A stretch of DNA of 64,000 nt from Nematostella vectensis. Taxonomy: Eukaryota > Cnidaria > Anthozoa > Actiniaria > Edwardsiidae. Where the stretch lies: NCBI RefSeq assembly GCF_932526225.1, contig NC_064043.1, positions 2,749,501 to 2,813,500 of the forward strand. Reading direction: 5' to 3'. The notes beneath the pieces were generated by a model that saw only the letters and a program-made list of their open reading frames with translations, searched no databases and was not told the DNA's origin. Below are positions 31,072-46,000 of this stretch, one piece after another (position 1 is the stretch's first letter; the number at the start of each line of letters is the position of its first letter). The position numbers were made by a program, and so were the translations under genes.

Positions 31072-34000
31072 ATGAGCGAACCAGTTCCTGGTAAACCGAA
31101 AGGGTAAGTTTTCTGCTAGTGTCGTGACGCCATTGCGCATCTGACTGAAGGTTATGTTCGGCGTGATGGTTTGACTCGTTGTGTGACTCGTCCACTTTCT
31201 TTTGGTCGCAAAGTAGGAAGAAACTCGACTCAATCATCTCCAAGCTGCGACTGAAGCCTGCAGAAGCCTGTGACTCCGAGGAAGAAAGCGGCCCTGTGGT
31301 AAGCGCTAGTTTCAGCAGTCCTCGCTAGCCATGTGATTAAGTGTTGTCATGTCAAAGTCTACTCTATTGTGAAAAGAGCGGCAAATTCGGTCTGTGTTTT
31401 TTAATCGATCGATCTTCCCTAAAGTACTGCTGTTGTCTCAAATGGTTGTTTGCTTCTTGGTAAATACTGTATAAATACATTAGACGTTATCCTTAAGACC
31501 TCTAAATGGTTAACTTGCTGATCGAAGCGAGATATATTATGAAATGTGAAATTTAGTTCCGGTCAGATTCGGGTAGAATGTTTCGTTCGGGTGGTCGCTA
31601 CTGCGAATATGGAGTGATGAGCCCGAAAATGCGAAAATTGAAATTTTCAACCCTCGAACATACAGTGAAACTATGGAGAACACTGGAATATAAAGTTATT
31701 GCTTAAAATCGATTTGAAAAGAGGCATATTCACTCATATGTACAAGTACCGGAGCTTTCGTATGTATTTTCGTATGAACCATTAGATTAGAGCGAGCCTT
31801 CGAACCATTTGGCAAATGTAATTTTATCCCTCCATTATCGCTAAAATAGAAAAATAACCATTTTCGCTCTATAGGAATATCAAAAGTCTTATTTGATTAA
31901 TTCTCTTCTCCTGTCTATTATCATGTATCATATCTTTGGGTATCCTGTGGTTGGTCTATTAATTCTTCATTATTCTTTAAATTTTCTTCTATTTAACTAT
32001 TAGACTCTTAGTTCGAGTTTTCTATGAGTCAATAGATAGTCAACGAGTTGCGTAGCCAAAATCAAAACAGGGCATGCTCTTTTAAAATGGTGTGTTTCTA
32101 GTGCGTGGGCGAGCGCATGCAACCTGTGTTTGCAGCGTGTGCAGATAAAAAAAAAATTGAAAACTTTAGATTCAAAACCCGGTAGTCTTCTTTACTTTAA
32201 GTGTCCTTTTGTAAGGATTTGAATCAAGGTTTTTCGTCTCTTTCGCTTCAAGTCGCTTTTTTGCCAGCTTTTTCGCTACTCACTATTTTTGCCTCAATAG
32301 ATAGTGAGTACAGGAGCCAATCAAATTGTGAGACTCGTGATAGTATGTGAGTGGATTTATACTAATACATTATATGGGGTTCGTATGGATAGCTAAAGAC
32401 GCATTCTTGCGCAAGTTAATAAAATCTGCAAATTGGGGTTTTTGATCAACACATGAAAAAAAGGCTGTGGTGTCAGTAGTAGACCCAGGTCAAGTCATTT
32501 GTGACAGAGATTGAGATGTCAATCAAATACACAAGAAAATATATGCACAGGCTATACTGCTCCAATTTTCGTGTCTTGTTAGTTATTGCTGAATATCATT
32601 GTTTAGGTACTAGTTTGCCCATCATCTTTATATCTTAACCTGGTAATCAAATGATTATTTAAAAGAGGAGCGTCACGCCTTCTCTAGCCCTCTGAAACGG
32701 ATAGCCCGGATTGATCTCTGAGAAGGGGGAAAAGTGCCGTTGATAAATCTTCAAAATTCTTTCTGTTTTACTGCCCATCCGAAAGCTAAATCCAAGTTTC
32801 TGTTACAAACAATGTTTTTTCTTATTAGTTAGCGTTTTATTTTCAAGGATAATCTTTTTCTGATTCAAAAATCAGTAGATGAAATTTTGAGTCGTTTGTG
32901 AGGTTTAGCAAGCGAGCAGAGGTCCAGCGATCACTTTTTGAAGTCAAATCAGGCACAAATTTGGATCGAAGCAAGTACTCAGTATCTTTATTAGGAGGGA
33001 TATAAAATATTCAATGCCGACAAGAATAATATCATTGGTAAGACTTTTTAGTGCAAGGTTTATTTATTGCATACTGTAGGTAAACACAACTTGAGGTTTG
33101 TTATTCTTTTCAGAGTTTTGCTTTTTCTTTCTCTTTCTTATCTCCTTTTTATCTAGAATTTTAAAAATTCTAGATAAAATGGCTACATTAAAAATGGCTA
33201 CATTCCCTCGAGTGTGTGCTGTTTAAAAAACCTACAAATAACAATATTTTAATTTTTTTGCATATAATTCCCTGCTTCACATAGTTTTTGTTTCTTGTGT
33301 TTAGTCAAAACAGGAAATTATACCTTTTGTATAGCCAAAAATTTGCAACAATTTTGAAAGCTTTGTAGTAAACTCAAAGTTCAATCAAATTAAATTATCT
33401 TTCAAAATTTAAAAGCTTATCTATCCTTTCTTTTGGCTAGATTGCTATAAGTGATAGGTTATAATAACCTTAATCTGTATTCGCATCAAAACTATGGAAC
33501 AGTTTAAGTCTAGATGCCAGAAAAGTGGACTCTTAGATGTTTTAAAATTAATTTATGGAACAAAGCTCTACATGATCAAAATATTTTGCAACATTTTAAC
33601 TTTTAATTTTTATAGTGTTTGATTTATGTTTATTTAGTTTTATATAGCTTAATTATATATATATTATATTGTTTTTAGCTTTTTAACTTATTTTATACTG
33701 AAGAAGGCCGAAGGGCCGAAACGTTTAGTAAATTTTTAATAATGTCTAAAAGCTGGGAATCGTATCATCTTTCTTCACACTACTATATTTATATTTTCGC
33801 TACTGAGCCCTGGTATCTTGGATCCTTTTAGATAGACTGGCTGTTGGCTGACGGGAATTTTCACTCAAGTTTATATATATATATATACTTCTCTGCCATT
33901 TTTATCATATATTTTTAGTAAGTGTAATTGTAAATTTTTAGTATGTAATATTATAGGTGAGGGCCACAAGGTTATTAGCCAATTGGCTATTAAGTGCTTC

Positions 34001-37000
34001 CTCTTTAAATAAAGTCTTTATTATTATTATTAATTAGGCTAAGAATGGGACAAGTTTGTTTTAATTTTCATTGTATTGTTTTCAGCAATCAAAGGGCGGC
34101 TTGGAGGAAGTGATTGACAGTGGTGGAGAAGCACTTGATAGTGGGGAGGAGCTTAATATAAGACGCAGGTCTAAAAGGTTTGTGTAATTCATATAAATGT
34201 GTGGTGGTCTCCCTGTTTCATTCCTTAATCACATACTCTTTTTTAATATCAGACTATGATTGGATGATGTGAATACTGTAAGTTTTCTGATTGGTGGATA
34301 GTCTGAAATGGCTGATGGATTTCAACTGAATATTTAGCAGATACATGGATTCTTCAAATATGATGGATCACAGATCTACTGCAAATTAGACAACACATTA
34401 GATTTTTAGGGCTGGTTTAGTCTGAGTTTGATAGAGTGGCATCTTGCCTGTCTAGACGGATAAAAGTGAAAACGGCTCATCACCCCTATTCCCCCATAAC
34501 TATCAACATGCTGACATAATTACACATGTGTGCCCCTGGACTACAAGAATCTTGAATTTTATCTTGATGGATGATATTATCAATTAATTTAGGATCCTGG
34601 GACCCTATATGTGTTTTCTAAACTGTTTACATGTTTTATAAACTGTTTACACTATAGCAAGTCTAAAAGATTCTTATTTGTTCAAGGCTATCTGTGTGTT
34701 CAGTTTTTATTCTTTAGTGACAAAGATCAAATTATGTGTTATTCCGTAGAAAATCTGGAAAAACCGTCCACTATCAAAGACTTGTGATAAATGATGATGA
34801 TGATGATGATGATGATGGTGTGGAAGCACATGCTTTAGATGACCTCCCACCGCCAGAACTACCACTGGAAGATGCTGGTTCGATCGAGGACACCAATATC
34901 ACTGCCGAGGAGGTGCCTCCCTATGACAACATTGCTGACCTTTTGAGTGATGGCCCCAGGCTGGTTGAAGAAGAGGAGACTGTGGTTCTCATAGTCCCTC
35001 CAGAAAGCATAAAAGTCCAAGCCGCAGCGGTAGAGGGTGATGAGTTAAGGGATTTATCAGAGATTGAAGAAGAACATGAGGAACACAAGCCGAAGAAGGA
35101 GAAGAGAGATAAAAAGAAGAAAGACAAGAAAAAGAAGAAAGAATACTCTGAGGAGCAAGTAGAGGGTGCAGGTGGGTGATGTTATTACTGCCATTACCGT
35201 AGGTGTATGTGTGGACGGAGCCTTTGTCATTACTGCCATTACCGTAGGTGTATGTGTGAACGGATCCTTTGTCATTACTGCCATTACCGTAGGTGTATGT
35301 GTGGACAGAGCCTTTGTCATTACTGCCATTACCGTAGGTGTACGTGTGGACGGAGCCTTTGTCATTACTGCCATTACCGTAGGTGTATGTGTGGACGGAG
35401 CCTTTGTCATTACTGCCATTACCGTAGGTGTATGTGTGGACGGAGCCTTTGGGAAGGCTCTTAGCAAGGGGTGCGTCATTACTGCCATTACCATAGGTGT
35501 ATGTGTGGACAGAGCCTTTGGGAAGGCTCTTAGCTAGGGGTGCTTTTCTTTTCTTGTAAAGCTGCAACCCAGCATTCTTGACTCATCACCCTATACTATT
35601 TACCGCCCTGTCACACTATTGATATGTTTGAAATCTCTTTATCATTTCTTCCCCAACACATGAGGAAGGAAATTGTGGAAGCCAGTCAGAGTAATTATGA
35701 TCTGATTTCTGTTTTCATTTTTGTGCTGAGTTCGAAGGAATTTTAGTCATTCAAGTAGTCATTCAAAGATGGTAGTAATTTGTTTTGTTTAGTGGGGAAA
35801 TCAAGTTTTCCGAGTTTTGTACTATCAGAGCTCACTGTGCTTTTATTTCTTTCAGCATCTGCTGCAGAAAGCAATGAAGAAGGTGAGAAAGAGAAAGAAA
35901 AGAAAAAAAGCAAAAAGAAGAAAAAGGTGGCTGACTCTGATGTATCCATGGACGAGGATGGTAAGGAATGTACCATCTTAAACATGAAAATGACAAAAAG
36001 CTGTAAATGCTGGCCCAAGTTGGGATGCTATATTCAATAACAAAATGTTTATAATTTAATATTTATCAAACAATAATCTTCTTGTTTACTTTTAGGTCTC
36101 CCCAAACGAGTAACATGTACAGCATGTGGGCGGCATATTAACCCGTCACATGGCAAGATTCTACGTCACCCAACCCTTAATGTACTGGTTTGTAAGGTAA
36201 GGACATCAATGAACACACTGTATGTTGTAAATTATACATGAGGATATCTTTAGGCCCCGTGATATGGTATCATGCATACATTTTAACATATACTGCTGAC
36301 ATTCTTGCTTGACTTTACAATATGTTAGCCTTTTTGTCCGCCCAATTGTCGGCTGTCTATCTGTCTCTTGTCCATGTAACAGATATGTTTGTAATAGTAA
36401 TGGCTAGTTCACCCTAGGATGCCAGCGCATGCACAAACACAAGAACAACACAAGTGAAAAAAAGGACTAAACACAAGTGCTTGTGCTTGTGTCCTAAAGA
36501 GAACCAAGTTGCATCCTAAAGAAAACCAAGAATGTAACAAATTTTTTTTAATCTCCATTTTAGAAATGCAACCAGTACTACAACTCTGGTCCATTCACTC
36601 GTGATGAGTATGGGATTGAGGAGCAGTGTCGCTGGTGTGGCGATGGAGGAGCTCTCATATGTTGTGATAAATGTGAGAAGGCGTTTTGTCAGCCTTGCAT
36701 TAAGCGGAACTGCGGTAAAGCCTACCTTAAGGAGGTTATGAATGCCCCAGACGACTACCACTGGAATTGTTTCTCCTGTAAGCTAAATAACCCACTTCCT
36801 GCTGTTGCCCAGCTCCAAAAGCGATGTAACTATGTTATGGATATTCTTGATAGTTTGAGGTCAAGGAAAGCCCCATTTAAGAGCAAGATAGGCCAGCCAA
36901 ATGTCATAAGTGGACCAACCCCGCTTGAAAGAAGGAGCCAGTTGAATACATTGAGCGGCACTCTTGGAATTAAAGTCGAAGGGTGGTTGTCATCCCCTGA

Positions 37001-40000
37001 AAAGAGCCCAACAAAAAAAGAGTTCTCAAAAGTGGTTGAACCACCACCATTGTTATTTGATGATTCGGAGGCTGGTCCAAGTAATGCAAAGCAGGATGAG
37101 AAAGGTAAGGAGAAAAAAGCTGATAAAAGAAGTGATGAACCTCAGGATAAAGAGGACAAAACAACAGGCAATGAGAAGGAAAGGCCTGGTCGCATGATTG
37201 TCAGGTTGGATGAGGTTTCTTGCAAGACTAAGAAACAAAAAGAACAGGACACTAATGGAAAAAGCAGTGATGAGGATGGAGAAGGTATTGATGAACCAAA
37301 TTTGCTTGAGAGAATCAGTGAGATGTCAAGAACTGAGGAGGGAAAGTTGTCAGAGAGGACAGAAAATGAGGGTAAGATAAGTGAAGGTGAGGAGAAAAAT
37401 GAGGGTGCAGGTTCATCAACAATTAAGACGAGCAGGATGCTTCGCTCTAAGAGCAAGGTTATCAGTGAAATTACTAAGGAGGCAGGTAGTGACTCTGGGT
37501 CAAGCAGTAGCAGAAAAGAGACTAGAAGATCAAAGAAGAAAAATAATGAGTCAAGATCCTCTGATACAAAGGAGGTCAGTCGGCATGGGAAAACAGACAA
37601 AAAGAACAATGATAAAAAAGATGATGAATCGTCTAGGAAAGATAAAGTACAAGAAGAAGATGATGATGTTGACGATGACCAACCAAATGAAATGGTAAAG
37701 CAAGAGTCTGGGCTTGATTCTAAGGATGAGTCGGAGGAAGTGGAAGAGAGGAGAACAACAAGAAGTGGCAAAACAAATAGGAGTGGCAAAGATAGTCAAA
37801 GCAAGCTCACGACTCAAAGCAGTGCTAAGGAGAACACGGAGGAGGTGAGTAAAAGCAGCAAAAAGCAAGAAGTTATTATTCTTGATGATGATTATTCTTC
37901 AAGTGAAGAGCCAGTTACAAAGAGAAAAACCAGAAGTGAGAGAAAAAGAAATGAACTGGTCAAAAAAGAAGTATTAAGCGGGAATGATAGTGAATCATCT
38001 TTGGAAAAGCAAAACAAAAAAGGAACCCAAAAGGGTAAAAAAGGAAAACAAGCAAAAACTTCCCCTGAAAGTGACAGTTCAGAGAGTTCAGATGATGAAA
38101 ATAGAATCTCCACTCTGAAAGTTCGGTTTGGATTTGCAAAAGGTGCTCGATCTTCAAGATCTAAACATTCTAATTCTGATTCTACATCAAAGAACAGAAA
38201 GAAACCAGTTAAGATGGAGAAAGTCAGTGAGAATGATGAGTCAGACAGTGATTTGGTTTCCAAAAAACAATCAGGGAAATATTTATCTAAAAACAAGAAG
38301 ACAACTCCACTGAATACTAAGTATGACAGCAAAAGTGAGTCAGGGGACAGTGATTTTGTTTCAAAGAAACAGTCAAAGAAAAATGCTACTTCTAAGAACA
38401 ATAATAAGACTCCTGTAAAACCTGAGGGAAGTAGTGGAAGTGAAGAGTCTGATAGTAATTCTAAAACTAAGCCTTCAAATAAGAAATCTTCTGTAAAAAA
38501 GAACAAAAAGATGGAACAGTCAGAGTCAGAAGAAAGCAGTGATAGTGGTCCCAAGAGGAGGAAAGGAAACTCACAGAAACGGATGGTCAACCAGAAAAGC
38601 ACAAGAAAAAGACCTAGACCTGCTAGCAGTGATTCATCTTCAGCTGAATCGCCTGAACAGTCATCAGAAGAATCTTCTGAGTCGAGTGAAGAAGAGAGTG
38701 CAAGGAAACAGAGGCTACGAAGAAGACAAAGACTTGAGGATTCAGACGACTCAGATGGCGAAGATACAAAAACAAAGAAGTCCAAAATTCAAAAACAAAA
38801 GAAAACACCCAAACGGAGACGGACAAGGGCAAATAAGGGCAAAAGCTCCTCGGAGGAGCCAAGTGAGTCAGAGAGTGAAGAGAGCTCTGATGATTCAGAG
38901 GTAAAAAAGAGACCTAAACGAAACGCAAAGAGGAACCAGAAAAAGGGGAAGATGGCAAAGGGAAAAAGAAAGCGCGTGAAAGAAATGTCGGAATCTGAGG
39001 ATGAAAACGAGGAAGAACCAGACACTCCGTCAAAATCTAAAGGTAGACGGAAGATCAGGAAGCTTCTTACAGATGAAAAGCTAGGGGAAGAGACCAAGAA
39101 AGCAAGACGACTTGAGGAAGAGAGGCGCCAGAGACTGCTCGAGAGGACACAAAATCTTTCTGAAGACATGCCAAATATGGACTGGAAGGTTGACTCCTTG
39201 GTACTGGAGTCTGACCCGGAAACCAAGGAGCCTATCGTGGAGGTGAATAAGCACATTGTCAAGTACCTAAAGCCCCATCAGTGCAAGGGGGTGCAGTTCA
39301 TGTACGACTGCTTGGTGGAGTCCGTGAAAGCATATAAGAAGGGTGAGCCCGGCAGTGGCTGCATCCTTGCTCACTGCATGGGACTCGGGAAAACTCTGCA
39401 GGTACTGAACTGTTGCTATTTTTCTCGCTTTTTTTCATGTTTTCTACAACAGTGATTTTAATTTAGAGGAACATTTTAGGCAGGAGTGATTGCCTATGAA
39501 TGCTCAGTCTTATTATTGTATATGACAAGGAACACATGAAGTTTATATTTGGCTAAACAAGGTGCTCCCCTTGCTATTTTTATCTGTTTCAGACAAAAAA
39601 AAAACCATTTTAATATGCTGCCAATGAGTTCTTGAATCAATGCAATTGCTTTTAGTTGTTGTCATTTCTGCTAACATTATATTTAGATCATGGAAACTTT
39701 GTACAGTAGTTCATTAGTTAATCCAGTATCAATTTGTTTTTGCAGGTGGTGACCCTTGTTCACACGCTGTTCAACAATAAGGAACTGGAGTTCACCACTG
39801 CATTAGTTGTGGCACCACTTAACACCCTTCTCAACTGGCAGGTGGAGTTTGAGAAATGGCTAAGTGTGGATGACAGGATGGAGGTAAGTAAAACATCTAA
39901 CTTCATTTATTTATAGCACTTCATACTATGAAAAAGATGTGATGGACACAGCAGAATGTGGCTCCAATCACCAGTCACAAAGTACAAACAACAATAAAAA

Positions 40001-43000
40001 AATACATGTAACAATGAAGGCAATGATCTATAAGCCTAGTAATAACAACTTGGACCAGTCACAAAGTACAAACAACAATAGGATAAAAATACATGTAACA
40101 ATGAAGGCAATGATCTATAAGCCTAGTAATAACAACTTGGAGGAATTACGAGGCAATGTGCCAAGCTATATTTTGGGCAGTTTTCCACAACAAACAATTG
40201 TCTTGAAGAAGATACAAAGTATTTACAGCAGATTTATAGTAATTTTTACTGTGATAAAAACACCATATGTTCAAGTGAAATATGTAACATCGTTTGCTGT
40301 GCTAGATGTTTTATTCTAGCCTTTTTTCTGTTACATATTATGGAGCATTTGTCCAAGCCGCCTTTTCCTATATTTCAGGTTTATGTGCTCCAGGAGGTGG
40401 GACATAACAGCTGGCGGCGCGCTGACATGCTAACCCAATGGCAGAGATATGGTGGTATTATGATCATGGGGTACGACATGTATCGCAACCTCTCCCTCTG
40501 TAACAACGTACGCAGCAAGAAGGTCAAGAAGATCTTCAAAGAGACTCTAGTGGATCCAGGTTTGTACAAGACTGTGGGCCAGTATCAGCACAATGTTTAC
40601 TTTGAAAAACTCAAGAGCAAGAGTACAGTTTTCCCTTCTATCGGCACTCTATTGCTATTTGTCTTATTGTGATAGCACTGTGTTTGACACTACTACTCTT
40701 ATCTGGGGTTGATATTAAGTAGAATGCTGTTTTTTTTTATTGCACATTTATACTGTATTTTTTCTGGATTGTTTGTTGTTGTCTCTATTCTAGCAAATGT
40801 CCTCTCTAGTTAGAAAAATTGAATTATTTTCACTTGGTCGCAAAAATGGAGACAATTTTCCAAATCTTTTATTTTCCTCCACCAGGTCCTGATATTGTGA
40901 TATGTGATGAAGGGCACATATTAAAGAATGACGCGTCTGCCATCTCTAGGGCTCTAAATGCCATTAAGACAAGAAGACGAGTTGTACTGACTGGGACACC
41001 ATTGCAGAACAACCTCATTGAATGTAAGTTCCACCACAAACAATGTTAACCATCTGGTGTTGATCACCAAGGCATCGTTGGCCTCACAAGTTAATCATCA
41101 AGGCAGCATTCATCTGTTATAAGAAAATAGAAAAAGATCAGTTGGCACGAAAGTCATTTGAAAGACTCAAAGAAAGTCTTTGAGATCAAATGATATTTTT
41201 TCCAAGATATAGTTAATTTGACAAATGCCAATCTTCAGTGTGTGTCAGTAATTAAAGTTGACTCCCTACCAATGTTACATGATGGATGAACTTGAGATTA
41301 AAGCTTAGGTAGCTAGTGTTTTACCCAATCAGTACATCATTACCATTTCCCCCTTATAAGATCACTGCATGGTGAGCTTCGTCAAGCCGAGCCTGCTCGG
41401 AACAAGAAAAGAGTTCATGAATACGTTTGGCAACCCCATTCAAAATGGCCAGTGTGCAGACTCAACCCCCAGTGATTTCAGAATCATGAAGCAGAGGTGT
41501 CATGTGCTATTCAAGATGCTGGAGGGATGTGTTCAGGTACCCAACAAGGCTGCTACTGTATTTGCTGTATGCTGTCTGTCATCTTAGTGTTATGCGGTCT
41601 TTCATCATCTTAGTATTATGTCTACTGCTTCATCATTATCGCTAAACATATTTTTTTACCCGGTTTTGAAATCAGTTGGGTGTCCTGATGATGATGCTAG
41701 AAGTCAACAAATAAACCTTTGTCGGATCATCCTTGAATGTCGTGATATAGCATGTACTCAGTAGAGATTCTTGCAAAATTCATGCCTCTGAAAGCTAATG
41801 GCTAATATGTGCTCATCTCCAATAGAAGGATGGATGAAAAAAAAACACTTATCACTGTCGTTTGCCATTTTTGATTTCTTAGTTGTTTTAACATTTATTT
41901 ATGGTTTTCATTTGCTTTTCATAGTGTTTGGGCGGGTCGTAATGAAGTATTATTTGGTTACACCAGCTTGTGTTTGTGTTTTAGAGGCGGGATTATTCGG
42001 TGTTAACACCGTTCTTGCCGGCTAAGCATGAGTATGTTATCAAAGTAAGACTGAGTGAGGCCCAACGGAAGTTGTATGAGCACTACCTCAAAACGTTTGT
42101 CTTCCCAGAGGGGGATGTTACAAAGAGAGGTAAGATTGTTACTTGTGCAGCAAATTGAAAAACAGTGCAGGCAGGGAATGTAGGGTTAAGCTTCGAGTTT
42201 ATTGTTTAAGGTTGGTTCTCACTTTGACGTAAGCTCAAGCGCAGCACACGTAATTTCCTGATTCTAACTGGAACGCAAGCGCAAGACGAAGCGCAAGAGA
42301 ATGCAACTATTAGATTTTCTTGCGCTTGTGTTTGACCGATTCTCACTTCTGCGCTTGTATCCTAGTGAGAACCAACCTTTGCAGTTGATATGGACTCATC
42401 CTAAAGTGCCTTGTCCCTTTAGGTGTGGGTCTTTTCTCTGATTACCAAGCTCTAATGCGTATATGGACGCATCCATGGTGCCTGAAGCTGGAGGCCATTC
42501 GGCGGTCAATGCGTATGACATATGATGACTCGGACGACAGTCTTGATGGCTTTGTTGTACACACGGATGAGGAGAGTGAGTCGACTGCAGAGAGTGAGTC
42601 TGAGGAGGACACGGATGCTAACAAGGGCAGAGGGAAGAGTAGAAGGAAAGAGATTGACACGAGTTCTGAGGAGGAGCAATCCGATGAGGTGAGATGAGCT
42701 TGAATCTTTTTTATACTGTAATTTCCTAACAATTTATGAAAGAAATCCAATTGCCCAAGAGTTCCCAACCCATTTGCTATAATTAAAGTAGTCAATTGTG
42801 AAAAATTTTTTATGGACACGAAAAAGAAAGCAAGATTATATGGGGAAGTAAAAAGCTTAAAAGTTTAGATATTTTACAAGTTTTGCTGAAAAGTTGGAAT
42901 AAAAAAGTACAGGTTGGCTGCTTGGTTGGTCGCAAAGGATTATGTAAAACAGTCAATTTCCAATTTTTAACTCCTTAATAAACCTACATACATTTTGTTA

Positions 43001-46000
43001 CAATTTACTGTATTCCATCACTCAAAAGATTAACTTAAGGTTAGGTGGAATACTCAAACCAAAGAGAAAAATTATTAACAGTCAATTGTACCGTTTGCTA
43101 TATCTTATCATGAGAGATTCACTTAAAAAATGTGTGGATTACTCTCAACACAAAGAGAAAGTATTGTACAGAACCCGAAATGATCCTGGGACCCGAAACG
43201 ATACGGAAGAGTCCCAAAAATCAACCCCAAGGAATTGCGGTACTGAACAAAGGGAAAGCAAAAGAAATCAGTTGCAATTCTTAAAGCATAATTAAGAATT
43301 AACGGCGACTCTGTTTCTAAGCAGCGTAACTTAAAAAACTCCAATACTAAAAAAATCCAATCCAATACTTCTATTTATTACAATGCCCCGGTGGTAAACC
43401 AATAAACAGAGTCAAAATCAAATACACAACTTTAGCGAAAGGAATACAACATATATTTACCGACACATTTTAGGCAGTGGTTTGGCCGAGAAGATGAAAT
43501 GACAAAAGCACACTGAGTAATGCACTCTAACAACCCTTTTACTACCGTTTGCAAAAAAATAAAGAGATGGGGCTTTTGTTGAAAGCAATATTATGTGAGT
43601 TTTGAATTTCCTCATGTATTTGTGCGTACAACCCTCGTACAATGATCTCATGATAGGTATTTCATTGACCGAATACAAACAAACATGAAAAAAAATAACC
43701 TTAACATATTTTGCTTCCTATTGTTTCGGGTCCTGGGGTCAGTTGGGGAACTTTTGGGAATCATTCCAGGTTCTGGGATCATTTCGGGTGCTCTACAGTA
43801 TAAAAAGTCAATTTGCAATTTATAGCTTACACCATCACTAAAAAGGCGTACAATGTAATTTTTATTTCTATTCCAGGATGAAAGCAGTAGTGGAGATGAA
43901 GTGATCCCTGAGAAAAGGGCGTCTGGTACGGCACGCAAAACTCGTAACAGCCTCCAGACCACACGCTCTTCCAAGCCTAGTAAGGTCGAGATTGACGGGG
44001 AGGATGTGGTAGAGGTGGATGCAAAGCCTGGGCCGAGTGGCGTTGAGTTAAATGGCGACCCAGCTCTCGGAAACACGCGTTCAGGCCAGAACTTCAAGGA
44101 CGACGAGGTTGAAGCAGAAACGGAATGGTGAGGCATCAGGCACAAACTATTCCAGATTTTGAATAACAGCAGAAATGAACTATTTTACAGTCGAGTCTTT
44201 GTATAACATGCCTTTATCAAGCGAATATCTGCTGTATAACAGTTGCTTTACTTTCTCCCAAATGACCCATAAAACCACCTATAAGTACGCCCAGACTTGC
44301 ATACAGAAACGTCCCCTTGATTGTTTATGTATGAGTCACTGACAGACTGAGTTCAGTGTTAGGGTGGCCCGCGTCTCTTCAAATGTTTAGTTTATCTCAG
44401 AGGAATGATCCTTGAAAGCCAATTTATTTATTAAAGCAAATTTTTAAAGGGTCTCTTTTTTTGTACAGTCGTTTTTTTCCGAACTTCAATTAATCCCTTT
44501 GGATCTAACCTAGCATTACATAAACCTCAGAATAAAGTTTTTGAAAGTATTGGGAAGATCGCACTAATAATGATTGTATGGTGGCGCTGTTATATTATGA
44601 ACGATTGAGTTGATTGACTGAGATGAACAGTCAACGACAACATTTTAATCCAAGATGGTGGACTCACCCTCAAGTCCCGGATGTAAAAACACATAACACA
44701 GGGTTCCCAAATATGCCTTAGCTATAACATAATACTACAGGCTCTTTAAAGATGGATGATTTTTTTTGGCAAAGTAACAGGTCACCATAATTGTTATGGT
44801 ACAACGACTCCATATCAGAATAGACTGAGTATAATGTTAATTGTTTACTGCAATTTTTCGTATGCTGAGAACTCTCAACAATTCCCAAAATGCTAAGACC
44901 ACTTTTCACTTCAATCAAACAAGTTTTAAATTTCAAGGGTATATGTTTTGTACCCATTGATTAGTCACTGCATTGCATTAAGATGGCTTGGGTGGAAGAG
45001 TGCTAAGACTGCTTCTCACTTCAATAATTCAAGCTTTACATTTCAAGGGGATATGTTTTGTACCCATTGATTGGTCATTGAGATGGCTTGGGTGGAAGTC
45101 ATCAGCGTTTAGTTCAATTTTGACTGATGGAAGCCAAAATATATTGTGTCGCTTGGAATGTATAAGGTTTAGTTTGCAGATTACTCAAAATCGTAGTAAT
45201 TATAGTCCCTGACAGAAGATACTTAGTATAATGTTTGTTGTTTATAATGTTGATTGATTATTGTTTATGATTGATTGTTTAGGTATGATGAGTTCCTGAC
45301 ACAAGAGGCTGAGTATAACGTCGAGCTGAGTGGCAAGCTCGTCCTCCTGCTAGAGATCCTGGCAGATGCAGAGGCTGTCGAGGAGAAAGTCCTGGTCTTC
45401 AGCCAAAGCCTGGTTTCCCTTGATCTTATTGAGCGTGCCTTAGGGGGCGGAGAAGTGGGCGGTGACCGTGAGAACTGGTGCAAAGGGTGTGACTACTTCC
45501 GTATGGATGGCTCTACAAGTGTCCAGTTAAGACAGAGATGGGCAGACATTTTTAACGACCCTGACAACAAGACGTAAGTGTCTAAAACATGATAAAGCCA
45601 AGTGATAAAGATTAATCACTCCATATAGTCTGAAGCCAGGAAGCCAGTTTCGAACATCACCTACAAGGACTGATAGCTCTGCCAGCTTTGTAACTGTAAA
45701 ACACTAGCCTTGCTAATTTCAATGTTTATGTGAACAGTATTTATTTATTATACAGATGCCACACCTATTCTGCAATTCATTTTTCAACTACAACAGAACT
45801 AATTAAACCATATTATTCGGTAACCCTGCATAAAGGAATTTTTATCTTTGTGACTCATTGTAAAATTAGAGAGATGCTATTCTATTCACCAGTGCACGTC
45901 TGTTCCTGATCTCGACCAAGGCAGGAGGACTGGGCATCAATCTAGTTGCTGCTAACCGAGTGATAGTGTTTGATGCATCCTGGAATCCTTCACACGATGT

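Noticed and set aside
34989-35567. ORFs on both strands with 15-residue repeats ([15 protein letters not shown] and [15 protein letters not shown])
   Set aside because: The 45-bp intronic minisatellite keeps all frames open; none continues the ATRX frame.
37142-39262. Minus-strand Ser/Leu/Phe-rich ORFs of up to 297 codons
   Set aside because: Antisense of the Lys/Glu/Ser-rich disordered part of ATRX exon 7, a composition artefact.
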